Shown: positions 33,985 through 42,852 of the stretch, piece by piece
How the letters are laid out: the number at the start of each line of letters is the position of its first letter
How positions within the stretch are numbered: position 1 is the stretch's first letter
Assembly: GCA_014650015.1 (NCBI GenBank)
Contig: BMUD01000008.1
Location: 270,594 to 334,593, forward strand
Length of the DNA stretch: 64,000 bases
Reading direction: 5' to 3'
Origin: Streptomyces griseoloalbus
GTDB taxonomy: Bacteria; Actinomycetota; Actinomycetes; Streptomycetales; Streptomycetaceae
Made by a program: the position numbers and the translations under genes
Notes under the pieces: generated by a model
Database searches by the model: none
Told to the model about the DNA's origin: nothing
Seen by the model: the letters and a program-made list of their open reading frames with translations, nothing else

Positions 33985-34806
33985 TCAGCGACCGGGGACG
34001 GACGAGGGGCGTGCGGGCGGCAGCGTGGTGCGCGCGGACGACTCCGCCAGAGGACCGGCCGGGAGCGCGTACTGCCCCGCCGACGGCGAAGGGGCGAGAG
34101 CGGCGCTCACCCGGGACGAGGCAGGGGGCAGCGGATCCGATGCCGGGGGGACAGGAGACGAAGCGGGCGGGACGCCACGGGCGCCGGGAGCGGACCGGGT
34201 GAGAGCCACGCGCGCCCGTTCGGCCTGCGACGGCCGTTCGGCGTCCGCCCGGTCGGCCAGGTACTCGCCGGCCCGGACGAGCGCAGGGCCCTGGTAGGAC
34301 AGCTCGTGCGCGTAGTGCCAACCCTCGGTGTTGCGGTGCTCCTCCGCACGCTCCTGGTAGAGCTGGAGCGAGCCCGGTTGCGAGCTGTCCATGAGCGCCA
34401 TGATCTGGTCCCACTCCTGCCGGAGCTGACTTGCTCGGACCAGGGTGGTGCCGATCTCGCGCAGCCGGCGCAGGTCGTCGCTGATCGGCCCCTCGACGTA
34501 GTCGGGGCCGTCGGCGGCGGCGCGGACCTCGGCCAGCACCTCGGGTCCGTGGTCGAGGAACACCTCGGCGTGCTTCCACGCCTCGGCGTCGCGCTTGACC
34601 TTGCCGTCCGCGTAGGCGTCCTCGTCGAGGGGCCAGCCGTCCGTGTCGCAGAGGGAGTCCGAGACCGCGTCCCAGGCGTCGGACGCCTCGTTGATGCCGA
34701 CGGCGGCCAAGGCCAGTGCCGGGAGGTGCCGCCGCCACACCAGGGGGTCGGTGGCCACCGGTGGCTGGCTTTTACCGGAGGCGGGAGAAGTGGAGGAAGC
34801 AGACAT
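33985..34806 (-). CDS. Hypothetical helical protein of the conjugative element
   Basis: A 273-residue protein: a Pro-rich start, a helical centre (LALAAVGINEASDAWDAV, EWDQIMALMDSSQPG) and a disordered tail of about 80 residues rich in Pro/Ser/Ala. It is the first gene of the element operon left of the recombinase cassette. In related elements the gene upstream would be the VirB4 ATPase; here the ATG at 34806 is preceded only by the tRNA-like site and foreign DNA, so its normal promoter or read-through may be lost. Confidence 0.6.
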   Translation of the reverse strand: MSASSTSPASGKSQPPVATDPLVWRRHLPALALAAVGINEASDAWDAVSDSLCDTDGWPLDEDAYADGKVKRDAEAWKHAEVFLDHGPEVLAEVRAAADGPDYVEGPISDDLRRLREIGTTLVRASQLRQEWDQIMALMDSSQPGSLQLYQERAEEHRNTEGWHYAHELSYQGPALVRAGEYLADRADAERPSQAERARVALTRSAPGARGVPPASSPVPPASDPLPPASSRVSAALAPSPSAGQYALPAGPLAESSARTTLPPARPSSVPGR

Positions 34807-34817
34807 GATCGATCCTT

Positions 34818-34883
34818 GTGCCTGTGCTGGTCGTCCGGTTGGGTTATGTCTCTACTCCCGCGGGTTCGATTCCCGCGGGCACG
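34818..34883 (+). other. tRNA-3'-end-like sequence, candidate attachment site
   Basis: GGTTCGATTCC (34863-34873) is an exact B-box/T-loop match. The flanking CCCGCGGG (34857-34864) and CCCGCGGG (34872-34879) are 8-bp arms around the 7-bp TTCGATT, the symmetry expected of a tyrosine-recombinase core site. GTGCCT upstream can pair with GGGCAC, like an acceptor stem. The total is only about 66 nt and no anticodon arm can be drawn, so it is not a working tRNA. It lies at the left edge of the recombinase cassette and may be the att site used by it or by an ICE. Confidence 0.5.
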
Positions 34884-35014
34884 TTGTTGTGACCTGCAGG
34901 TGCAGGCCGGCGGGGGTTCACTCGGCGGGATGAAGAATCCGTCGTTCCGTCGGAAATCCTGAAGTCCTGGCTGTATCTCTGACGTATGCGCCAGTTCTGT
35001 GAACCGAGCGGCCG

Positions 35015-36093
35015 ATGACCCTTGCTGTCGTCCGTAACCTGGCCTCGGCCCGAGCCCTGCTTACGGCCGAGGAGGTCGAGGTCTTCGAGCAGGAGATCGT
35101 CGACCAGTACGCGTTGGCGATGGCCGCCGCCGGCCTGACCGATGGCTACATCGGGAACAGTCGGTCGGTCGTGATCGACTTCGCGCGCACCCTGTCGGGT
35201 CCTCTGTGGACGGCCACCTGCGACGACGCGGACCGGTTCCTGGCGGGCCTGCGACGGCTGGGTAACACCGCCAACACCCGTGCTGGCAAGGCCGGTACGG
35301 TGGCACAGTTCTTCGACTTCGTGATCAGCCGCTACCAGGGCGACATCCATGCGCTGACGGGATACGTCGTCGAGCGCCGATCGACGAATACAACCGGCCT
35401 CCGGGCCGGACGGCAGGGGAACTGCGCATCCCTCCGTCCGACACCGAAGTCGACCTGCTGTTCCGCCAGTGGCGCGCGAGCATTCCCGAGGCGCGTAAGT
35501 ACCTGCCTGCGGCGCGGAACTACTTCGCCGCCTCGCTCTGGCGACGCCTGGGCCTGCGGATCAACGAGACGGTCATGCTCGACATCCGCGACTGGCGCCC
35601 CGATCTCGGCGAATTCGGGAAGTTGCATGTCCGGTTCGGCAAGGGCAGCAGAGGCCGCGGTCCCAAGCCCCGGCTGGTCCCCGCCATCAACGGCGCGGAT
35701 CAGCTGATCGACTGGTGGTTGGCCGAAGTCCGCCACCAGTTCGGGGCTGACTGGTCGGATGCGGACGCGCCGATGCTGCCCAGTGAGCGTCACGACGAAC
35801 TGCTCAACCGGTGTGCGCGGGTCGGCGACGATGCCCTGCGTCAGGCCCTGAAGACCCAGACGAAGCTGTGGCTCCCTGCGTGGGCCGGCCACCTGACTCC
35901 CCATGTTCTTCGGCACTACTGCGCATCCTCTCTGTACGGCGACGGCATGGATCTCAAGGCACTTCAGGAGCTCCTCGGACACGAATGGCTGTCCACCACG
36001 ACCCGCTACATCCACGTGCGCAGCGAGCACATTGCACGGGCGTGGACACAGGCCAATGAGCGGCTCGAAGCTCGATTCGGAATGGAGGTGTGA
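35015..36093 (+). pseudogene. XerD-like tyrosine recombinase, single-base frameshift
   Basis: The first 120 residues (from ATG 35015) form a SAM-like core-binding domain up to YVVE; one base is missing around 35375-35380, since the next frame gives PIDEYNRPPGR at once. The remainder has an intact catalytic domain: GLRINETVM, HVLRHYCAS, LLGHEWLS and TTRYIHV, i.e. R, H-x-x-R, H, Y. The full protein would be about 360 residues. It is the first gene of a three-recombinase-like cassette. Whether the shift is real or a sequencing error decides if the cassette is active. Confidence 0.8.
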
Positions 36094-36097
36094 CCTC

Positions 36098-36424
36098 GTG
36101 CGCTGGAATCTGCGGATGAAGGCCGCCGAGCGCGGCATCTGGAAGTCCACGGACATGCGCCGCCAACTTGCCGCAGCAGGACTGGAGATCAGCGCGGGGA
36201 AGATGTCAGCGCTGTGGACTGGCACCCCGACCACGATCCGCCTCGATGACCTGGACATGATCTGTGCCGTACTCGACTGCGATCCCACCGCGCTGCTGAT
36301 CCGAGAGCCCGAGAAGGTCGCCGCCCGCCGCCCCCAGCCGCAGCAGGCTGCGTCCGCCACGTCGGACACATCCGTGGTGGTCACGCCGAGGTTCGGACGT
36401 CCCCGATCGGAACCGCCCCTGTGA
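36098..36424 (+). CDS. Small XRE/Cro-like HTH protein of the recombinase cassette
   Basis: A 108-residue protein starting at GTG 36098 with GGAGG nine bases upstream. It reads as a Cro/C1-type HTH of the YozG-like, minimal kind: MRRQLAAAGLEISAGKMSALW, then RLDDLDMICAVLDCDPTALL, followed by a short disordered tail. It is placed between the two recombinase genes, overlapping the second by four bases, so it is probably an accessory DNA-binding factor or autoregulator of the cassette. Confidence 0.75.
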   Translation: MRWNLRMKAAERGIWKSTDMRRQLAAAGLEISAGKMSALWTGTPTTIRLDDLDMICAVLDCDPTALLIREPEKVAARRPQPQQAASATSDTSVVVTPRFGRPRSEPPL

Positions 36425-38181
36425 GCACTCCGCCGCCCTCGAAGTGCGCGATCTGCCAGGTCCACCGTGTTGCATGGACCAAGCCGCGGATGGATTTCTG
36501 TTACGAGTGCCTTCCCGGGGGCCCGGTCGCGCCGCCTCCGTGCCGAAGCTGTGGGTCCCGTGACAGGTACTTCAGTCAGGGCCAGTGCGACTCGTGCCAC
36601 CCCGGCGCCCCGATGTATCCCGGGGCGTGCCGTAGCTGCCTGGCCTGGGGGGTCTATCGCGCCCACAGCTGGTACTGCTGGAGCTGCCGCTGGTGGGCGA
36701 CCCACTATCCGACGGCCGAATGCATGGTGTGCGGCTTCCATACCACGATCGGCGATGCTGGAATGTGTCGCCTGTGCAGCGTGGAAGGACGCCGTGTGAA
36801 GGAACCCGGCCGGGCTGTAGACCTCGCAGCGGTCCGCCGCAACGGCCAGCAGCTCTACCTGGCCAACCTGCACCACACATACGTGCCGCGCGGCAAACGG
36901 CACCGCTCGCACGGTGAACCAACAGACGTTGGGCCACTCCAACGTCGCCTCGATGTAGCTGAGTTCACTCCACTGAGATGGAGGCAACTGCTGCTGTTCC
37001 GCATGCCACCGAACCAGAGCGCCCTGAAGCGACGTATCGCCGTCCCCGACACCGAAATGCTGGCCTACTGCGACTCCGTCCTGCGCGAGCACGCCGCCCG
37101 GCACGGCTGGAGCAAGAAGCTCACCAACGAGGTCAAACGCTCCCTTAAACTCCTGCATGCCCTCCAGGACACCCCCGGGGCGAAGATCCATGCCAGCGAC
37201 GTCCTCGAACTGCCACGGATCGGCGGCACCGCGCTGTCGACCCTGGAAATCCTGGCGGCGGCCGACCTGCTCATCGACGATCGCAGCCTGGCCGTACGGC
37301 ACTACTTCGCCAAACACACCGCCGACCTGCCGCCGACGATGGTCAGTCAGCTCCAGACGTGGCTCGACGTCATGATCGAAGGCAGCCAGCAGGTGCCTCG
37401 CAGGCGTGCACGGCACCCGCAGACCGCGCATCTGCATATCCTCGGCATGAGCCCCATCCTGCGAACGTGGGCGGAAACGGGCCGCCAGTCCCTGGCTGAG
37501 GTCAGCCGCAAGGACTTCGTCGCCGCTCTCCCAACCAGAGGGGCGCACCGCAACTTCGCCGAGCAAGGCTTCCGCTCGCTGTTCAAGGTCCTCAAATCCC
37601 GAAAGATGATCTTTACTGACCCGACGCGTGGCGTTCCCATCACTCCCGTCAATGCCACAGTGCCCCTCCCGCTGGACAGCGAGGCCATCCGCAAGGCACT
37701 CAATTCGCCCGACCCCGCCGTGGCCCTGGCCATCGCGCTCGTCGCGTTCCACGCGGTGACCAGCCCGCAGCTGGCTGCGATGCAGCTGACCGACATCCGG
37801 GACGGACGCCTCATCCTGCAAGACCGAACAATCCCGCTGGCCGGCCCGGTCCTGACCCGCCTGGCCGCTTACCTGGACCACCGGACGAAGACCTGGCCCA
37901 CGACCCTTAACGCGCACCTCTTCGTCAACCGGAAGACCGCACCGCGAACCACACCCGTTAGCCGGAACTTCCCCTGGATCGCAGCCCAGCTGAAACCACA
38001 GGCTCTGCGGGAGGACCGCATCCTTCAGGAGATCCACGCAACCGGCGGGGACGTCCGACGCATCTGCGACCTGTTCGGACTCTCGATCACCGCCGCACTC
38101 CGCTACGCCAACACCCTGGACCATCCTGACCTGGTCAACGGCGCCATCGGCAACTCGGTGGCCCCCGACGCGAATCATTGA
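36421..38181 (+). CDS. Zinc-ribbon recombinase-like protein with a degenerate active site
   Basis: A 586-residue protein. Residues 1-130 contain at least six Cys pairs (CAICQVH, CYECLPG, CRSCGSR, CDSCHPG, CRSCLAW, CMVCGFH), i.e. several zinc ribbons. From about 220 on it resembles a core-binding plus catalytic domain of tyrosine recombinases, but the catalytic Arg region reads VTSPQLAAMQL, the H-x-x-R box reads LREDRIL, and GLSITAALRY replaces LGH..TT..Y, so only the Tyr-like position remains. It is probably a structural partner of the active recombinase. The GTG at 36421 overlaps the HTH gene stop. Such trios are common in Streptomyces. Confidence 0.75.
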   Translation: MSTPPPSKCAICQVHRVAWTKPRMDFCYECLPGGPVAPPPCRSCGSRDRYFSQGQCDSCHPGAPMYPGACRSCLAWGVYRAHSWYCWSCRWWATHYPTAECMVCGFHTTIGDAGMCRLCSVEGRRVKEPGRAVDLAAVRRNGQQLYLANLHHTYVPRGKRHRSHGEPTDVGPLQRRLDVAEFTPLRWRQLLLFRMPPNQSALKRRIAVPDTEMLAYCDSVLREHAARHGWSKKLTNEVKRSLKLLHALQDTPGAKIHASDVLELPRIGGTALSTLEILAAADLLIDDRSLAVRHYFAKHTADLPPTMVSQLQTWLDVMIEGSQQVPRRRARHPQTAHLHILGMSPILRTWAETGRQSLAEVSRKDFVAALPTRGAHRNFAEQGFRSLFKVLKSRKMIFTDPTRGVPITPVNATVPLPLDSEAIRKALNSPDPAVALAIALVAFHAVTSPQLAAMQLTDIRDGRLILQDRTIPLAGPVLTRLAAYLDHRTKTWPTTLNAHLFVNRKTAPRTTPVSRNFPWIAAQLKPQALREDRILQEIHATGGDVRRICDLFGLSITAALRYANTLDHPDLVNGAIGNSVAPDANH

Positions 38182-38241
38182 GATCTTGGGTGGGCGGTGA
38201 TCAGCCGAGCTGCCCCCATCCCAACTGGAGGATCCGCCCGC

Positions 38242-38667
38242 GTGACAGGCCCCAAATCCGAGCGCACCCTCACCTACGCCGCCGAGCTCACACGCGAAGA
38301 CATCATCGCCTTGGAGACGTTCCTCAACACGCAGCTGGGGCGGGTATACGAGGCAGTGGGTAGGACTGGCGAGACCTCCTTCGCCATGCAGTCCCTGCTC
38401 ATCCTGGTGAGTGACTCGGCCGGGTTCCTGCATACTCTCCTCCGGCTGGAGCGGCCCGATCCGTGGCAGCGGGCCGCGATCGTGCGTGAGTGGCAGCGAT
38501 TGCGCAGCACCGCGCATCCCTTCAACCACTGCGACGGTTTCGATCACGACCGCTGGTGGAACGAAGTGCGGCACTACGACGCCACCGATGAGAGGGCGGA
38601 AAGGGAGCGGATTCTCCGGTTCGTCGATGAAGCTGTTCTCGACGAAGGACGGGGGCCGACCGTATGA
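38242..38667 (+). CDS. Hypothetical protein at the end of the recombinase cassette
   Basis: A 141-residue acidic protein starting at GTG 38242 after GGAGGA. Helical (DIIALETFLNTQLGRVYEAV, ILVSDSAGFLHTLLRLERP), with a central HPFNHCDGFDHDRWW and an acidic C-terminus. No signal peptide or catalytic motif is recognised. It is transcribed in the same direction as the recombinases and may be cargo of the cassette. Confidence 0.6.
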   Translation: MTGPKSERTLTYAAELTREDIIALETFLNTQLGRVYEAVGRTGETSFAMQSLLILVSDSAGFLHTLLRLERPDPWQRAAIVREWQRLRSTAHPFNHCDGFDHDRWWNEVRHYDATDERAERERILRFVDEAVLDEGRGPTV

Positions 38668-38723
38668 GGTGTTCCGATAGTGGACGTGTGGTTCGCGTAT
38701 CGCGCCTCGGCCCAACCGAAACA

Positions 38724-38739
38724 CCCCTTGAGTAAGGGG
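38724..38739. terminator. Short hairpin between convergent genes
   Basis: CCCCTT-GAGT-AAGGGG is a perfect 6-bp stem with a 4-base loop between the cassette's last gene and the convergent SCO6880-family gene. It may act as a bidirectional terminator. It also lies at the junction of cassette and conjugation operon. Confidence 0.45.
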
Positions 38740-38752
38740 CGTCATCGGCCCA

Positions 38753-40195
38753 TCACCCTTGGGTGAACGCCTCGGCCTGCTGCCAGGTCAGCGGCCGGAG
38801 GTCGAGCTGGGCACCGACGGCCGCGGTCTCCACCACGGCGCAGGCGGTGCGCAGTTCGTCCTCGGAGTCGGCCGAGACGGTCAGCAGCCCGGTCAGGGCG
38901 ACGTCGGCGTGACCCGCGATGAGCTGTCGCTCACGTGCCTTGATGTCCTGGTACTCGATCGAGTCCGCCTCGGAGTCGACCTGGCCGCGCCGGGCCCGCT
39001 CGGCGGCGTCAGCAAGGACGCTGGACTTCCTCCGCCGGACGTCGCGCAGGGCGGCGTCCAGTCCCTTCGGCTCGTAGGAGAGCGACAGCGTGCGCCGGAC
39101 CCCGCCGGTGAACAGCAGCTGGTGCAGGAACCCGGCCGACGCCTCGGTCCGGGGCCAGTTCTCCACCCAGTACGTGGCGTGGACGGCCGAGTCGGTCGCG
39201 ATGTGGTCCGCCTTCTCGACGACCACGACGGGTCCTGCGGCGGCGGGGTCGGCCTCGGGACGGCCGGCGGTGGACCACCGGTCCAGCGTCGCCAGTGCCC
39301 TGGGGTCGTAGGCGGTGCGTACCACGGCGGCGATCTCACGGGCGGTGAGCCAGCCGGTGGGGGTGAGTCCGGCGGTCCGCGCGGCCTGGTCGAAAGTGGA
39401 GGTGAGCTGCGCCAGGACGCCGAAGGCACCGGTGAGGCCGCCGCCGGCCTGGTTGATCAGCCGTCGTGCCGCCTTGGTGTCCAGGGACACCGCGACGTAC
39501 GCCTCGTGCGGGGCGGCTGCCGGGCCCGCGCTCTGGATCAGCTCGTTGTAGATCGCGCCGGCCATGGGGGTGTCGGGTCGGCCGTGCTCTTCCCAGTAGC
39601 GGCGAAGCGCGTCGCCGGAGTCCGGGACGGTGCGCTCGATCACCTGGATGCGGGCGATCTGCCCGGTGCGGGCGAGCGTGGCCAGCGCGCGGCCCCAGCC
39701 GCCCACGTTGGCCTGCTGGGTGCCCGGGTCGAGCAGGGCGTAGGCGCGGGAAGAGACCCTGACCACCGCGGTCAGCGTGCCGGTGTGTGGGTTGTGGACC
39801 GCGCCGTAGTGTCCGTCGGGAGCGGTTACCACGCGCAGGCTGGCGGCGGTGCCAGGAAGGTGGAGCAGTCCTTCGCGGGTGGGCCGGCGGGAAGGCCGGG
39901 CGAGCCAGACGAGCTGGCCGCGCATCCGGCGCAGGGCGTAGCGGGCGACGATCGGAGCCCAGTCCGCCAGGGCACGGCCCCGGTGGCGGACGAAGACGAG
40001 GAGGGCGATGACGGCCCACAGCGGGATGAGCTGGAGTGCGCCGGCCACGCCGCGCGTGAGGACCACGACAAGAAGGAGAAGGCCGGTGAGGCCGGTGACG
40101 GTCAACTGCGGGGCGGTCAGGCCGAGCAGAACGCCGCGCCTGCTGCGGTGGGGGAACTTCACGGTGGGCGCGGGGGACTGGTGCTTGCCGGACAT
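38753..40195 (-). CDS. SCO6880-family type IV secretion membrane protein
   Basis: This 480-residue protein matches the SCO6880 family: two adjacent transmembrane helices near the N-terminus (LTVTGLTGLLLLVVVLT, then LIPLWAVIALLVFV), then RHRGRALADWAPIVARYAL and a long cytosolic domain related to the N-terminal portion of VirB4/PrgI-linked proteins. It has no Walker motif. It is thought to sit at the membrane as part of the actinobacterial T4SS, next to a VirB4 ATPase. Here the VirB4 gene that normally follows is absent; the recombinase cassette starts right after its stop. Confidence 0.85.
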   Translation of the reverse strand: MSGKHQSPAPTVKFPHRSRRGVLLGLTAPQLTVTGLTGLLLLVVVLTRGVAGALQLIPLWAVIALLVFVRHRGRALADWAPIVARYALRRMRGQLVWLARPSRRPTREGLLHLPGTAASLRVVTAPDGHYGAVHNPHTGTLTAVVRVSSRAYALLDPGTQQANVGGWGRALATLARTGQIARIQVIERTVPDSGDALRRYWEEHGRPDTPMAGAIYNELIQSAGPAAAPHEAYVAVSLDTKAARRLINQAGGGLTGAFGVLAQLTSTFDQAARTAGLTPTGWLTAREIAAVVRTAYDPRALATLDRWSTAGRPEADPAAAGPVVVVEKADHIATDSAVHATYWVENWPRTEASAGFLHQLLFTGGVRRTLSLSYEPKGLDAALRDVRRRKSSVLADAAERARRGQVDSEADSIEYQDIKARERQLIAGHADVALTGLLTVSADSEDELRTACAVVETAAVGAQLDLRPLTWQQAEAFTQG

Positions 40196-40329
40196 GGTGT
40201 TTCCAGACGTGGGAGCGGGCGGATGACGAGGCGCGCGACGCTCTTCTGGAGGTCATGGCGAGAAATCTCCTGCTGGTCGGGTGAGGTGGGGGCGGACCGT
40301 GGAGTGCAGCCCGCCCCGTGGATGGTGGG

Positions 40330-41748
40330 TCAGGAACCCGACGGCGGCTGGGTGGGGAAGACCCAGTTGGCCGGCGTGGAAGAACCGGCGGTCGACGGTC
40401 CGGCGGGAGACGGCGGTGCGGCCGGGGCGCCGGAGGACGAAGACGCGGGACCGGCAGGTGGCATGGAGGTCATGCCACCGCCCGGAGCCGATGCGCCGGC
40501 GAGATGACCGGAACCACCCGCGGCGCCTTGGACGGTCCCCTCGGACCCCTCCGGCTCGTCCTCGCCGGGACGCGTGATCAGCGGCGGAATCCCCGGGCGC
40601 TGGATCAGGGCCCGGCCCTTGTCACCGGTGGAGTTCGGGTCTTCGCCGTACCGGAAGCGGGTCTGCGGCCTGGGCGGGCCGGCGTCGATGTCCTCCTTGC
40701 TGAGGTTGCCGCCGGAGGGGTTGATGCCGGAGGCGACACCGTGGGTCCCCGCACCGGGGACCCAGTTCGGACCCTGCGGTGCGGGGGTGCCGGTGCCGGC
40801 CCGCAGTGCGAGGCTGCCCGCGGTCTTCGCCGCGCCGGCGGCGACCGCCATGCCGGCGACTCCGGTGCGGTGCATGTCGTCGTGGCCGCCGCCGTCGCTG
40901 GCCCAGTGGACGAACTTGTACGTCGCGTACGGGCAGAGCAGCACCAGGACCATCACGACGATGCCGGCCATCGCGTCGGACAGGGCCGCCATCCCGTCGC
41001 CGGCGTCGCTCTTGCCCATGGCGGAGACGCCGATGAGGAAGACGACGGTCATCAGGAGCTTGGAGACGATCAGGGTGCCGGTGGCCTCGATCCAGCCGCG
41101 CCGCCACCGCTTGGCGACCTCCCAGCCGCCACCGGCCCCGGCGAACACGGCGAGCGCGACCATGATCAGGACGCCGACCTTGCGGGCGACCATCACGCCC
41201 CAGTAGAGGAAGGCGCCGATCGCGCACCCGAAGGCGACCAGTGCGGAGACGCCCCAGCCGAGGCCGTACATGGCTCCCATCTGGTCGACCTTGACCACGC
41301 GGCGGATCGCGTCGTCGATCGAGGTGTTGGCCGCTTGGAACAGCCCGTCGGACAACGCGTCGACCACGGTGACGGCGACGGTGGTGAAGGCGATGGCGGA
41401 GAAGCTGAACAGGACGCCGGTCATGGTGCCGAACGTGGCCTTGGCGAGGGCGCGTTCGTCACGACGCCAGGCCGCGGTCATGAGTTGGATGCAGAAGATG
41501 CCGACGGTCAGGGCGAGCCCGATGGGCAGCAGCAGCTCGTAGTTGTCCCGGAACCACCCGGCGTTGAGGTCGATGGCCGTCGTCTTGTTGACGGCCTTGG
41601 CGGCCAGGTCGGCCGCGCTGGCCGCCAGTTCACCCGCCGACTTCGCGATCCACGCCCCGAGGCCGTCGGTGACGGTGCCGGCGGGATTGGTGGCGAAGTC
41701 GACGGCGCCGCAGACCTTGTCCATCAGCGGGAAGTCGCAGACTCCCAT
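40330..41748 (-). CDS. VirB6/TrbL-like multi-spanning conjugation protein
   Basis: A 472-residue polytopic membrane protein. After a soluble start, six or seven transmembrane helices are visible between about residues 70 and 290 (LLLPIGLALTVGIFCIQLM, VSALVAFGCAIGAFLYWG, VGVLIMVALAVFAGAGGG, LIVSKLLMTVVFLIGV, AGIVVMVLVLLCPYATYKF). The last 150 residues are Gly/Pro/Ser-rich and disordered. In T4SS machines this VirB6/TrbL type forms part of the inner-membrane channel. It lies between the SCO6880 and TcpC-like genes, a usual order. Confidence 0.85.
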   Translation of the reverse strand: MGVCDFPLMDKVCGAVDFATNPAGTVTDGLGAWIAKSAGELAASAADLAAKAVNKTTAIDLNAGWFRDNYELLLPIGLALTVGIFCIQLMTAAWRRDERALAKATFGTMTGVLFSFSAIAFTTVAVTVVDALSDGLFQAANTSIDDAIRRVVKVDQMGAMYGLGWGVSALVAFGCAIGAFLYWGVMVARKVGVLIMVALAVFAGAGGGWEVAKRWRRGWIEATGTLIVSKLLMTVVFLIGVSAMGKSDAGDGMAALSDAMAGIVVMVLVLLCPYATYKFVHWASDGGGHDDMHRTGVAGMAVAAGAAKTAGSLALRAGTGTPAPQGPNWVPGAGTHGVASGINPSGGNLSKEDIDAGPPRPQTRFRYGEDPNSTGDKGRALIQRPGIPPLITRPGEDEPEGSEGTVQGAAGGSGHLAGASAPGGGMTSMPPAGPASSSSGAPAAPPSPAGPSTAGSSTPANWVFPTQPPSGS

Positions 41749-41776
41749 GGTTCGTACCTCCTTACTGAGGCGGGGG

Positions 41777-42457
41777 TCAGGGCGCGACGGACGGCATGAC
41801 GCCGACCAGGGCGCAGGGGTGGTCGGGTCGGCACTGGACCGCGAGGGTGGTGGACCGGCTCTCCGCGCCGCCCGCCGGCGAGCCCTTCCAGGCGATCGAC
41901 TGCTTTCCGGAGACCGTGACGGCGTAGACGTACGCCTCGGTGATCGCCCCGGGGTCGGCCTGGAGGGCCTGGGTGAAGGCGTGCGGGAAGTGCCCCTCGT
42001 TCACCTTGGCGGTGGCGAACTGGCCGTTCGCGGCCATCTCCTTCCACAGCACGGGCGAGGGGACGACCTTGTCGACGGAGGCCGGATCGGCGTACTTCGA
42101 CTCCTTGGTCAGCCAGCCGCGTAGCGCCTTCCGCAGCTCCGGCTGCGAGTAAGCGCGGGTGTCGTACGACCACAGCGCTGCGGCGGCTGCCTTCCCGTAC
42201 TTGATCGGGTCCTGGGTCTTCGGCGGGACGGGAAGTGCATGGGATCGCGCGTGCGGGCCGGCCGGCGCCGTGGGCGAGGACGACGCCGCGGGCGAACTCG
42301 GCAGTGGAGCGGGAGCATCGGAGGGGCTCCGGCCGTCGCGGGTGAGGTACGCGGTCAGGCCGGCGAAGGCGACGAGCACCGCCAGGACGGCGGTGCCGAC
42401 CAGCGCCCGGCGGCGCACGAGGGATGCACCGCCGGGGCGGGTGGAGCGCTGAGCCAT
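41777..42457 (-). CDS. VirB8/TcpC-like conjugation protein
   Basis: A 226-residue bitopic protein. A basic start (RSTRPGGASLVRRR) precedes one transmembrane helix (ALVGTAVLAVLVAFAGLTAYL), then a Pro/Ser linker and an extracytoplasmic domain of about 140 residues with an NTF2-like look (EAYVYAVTVSGKQSIAWK), as in TcpC/VirB8 scaffold proteins. The start overlaps the preceding gene's stop by one base (TAATG). Its place between the pilin-like and VirB6-like genes supports the call. Confidence 0.75.
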   Translation of the reverse strand: MAQRSTRPGGASLVRRRALVGTAVLAVLVAFAGLTAYLTRDGRSPSDAPAPLPSSPAASSSPTAPAGPHARSHALPVPPKTQDPIKYGKAAAAALWSYDTRAYSQPELRKALRGWLTKESKYADPASVDKVVPSPVLWKEMAANGQFATAKVNEGHFPHAFTQALQADPGAITEAYVYAVTVSGKQSIAWKGSPAGGAESRSTTLAVQCRPDHPCALVGVMPSVAP

Positions 42458-42792
42458 TAGTGGACCTGCGTCCCGAGCGTCGAGAAGAACGCCACCACGC
42501 CGTTGGCCGCACCGAGCAGAAGGGCCGCGCCGGCGCTCACTAGCACGCCCTTCTTCCCGTTCGCCTCGGCCTGGTGACCACCGGAGTGGTGGCCCCAGGC
42601 CCACACGCCCGCGCTGACGGCGAGGGCGCCGACCACGGCGATGAGTCCGAAGAGGTTGATCGAGCCCATCACCTGCTTGAGGACGTTGAGGCCCGGCAGA
42701 CCGCCCTCGTTCGGCTTGATCCCGGGATCGTAGGCGAGCTGTATGACCTGGTCAGCGAGATACAAGGGGAACTCCAGTTCGAATGAATGCAC
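42457..42792 (-). CDS. DUF6112 family, VirB2/pilin-like small membrane protein
   Basis: A 111-residue protein with a short N-terminal segment and two transmembrane helices (INLFGLIAVVGALAVSAGVWA and GVLVSAGAALLLGAANGVVAFF) joined by a polar loop rich in His/Gly (HHSGGHQAEANGKKG). This is the DUF6112 pattern of actinobacterial conjugation clusters and is comparable in topology to VirB2/TrbC pilins. The GTG start at 42792 has no clear ribosome-binding site. Confidence 0.8.
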   Translation of the reverse strand: MHSFELEFPLYLADQVIQLAYDPGIKPNEGGLPGLNVLKQVMGSINLFGLIAVVGALAVSAGVWAWGHHSGGHQAEANGKKGVLVSAGAALLLGAANGVVAFFSTLGTQVH

Positions 42793-42852
42793 GCCGAAGC
42801 CCGAGCGGGCGAAGCAGTGCTGCGGGAGGAGAGGAGGGAGGGGAGGCGCCGG

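Noticed and set aside
34818-34883. Complete tRNA gene
   Set aside because: The T arm and part of an acceptor stem can be drawn, but only about 36 nt are left for D and anticodon arms and no anticodon stem forms. Kept as a tRNA-end-like site instead.
35332-38745. Very long leftward reading frame (over 1100 codons) opposite the recombinase cassette
   Set aside because: It lies entirely antisense to genes with clear motifs and shows no family resemblance; such frames arise from GC-rich third positions. Only its first 10-15 codons, next to the SCO6880 stop, could be a leftover of a lost gene.
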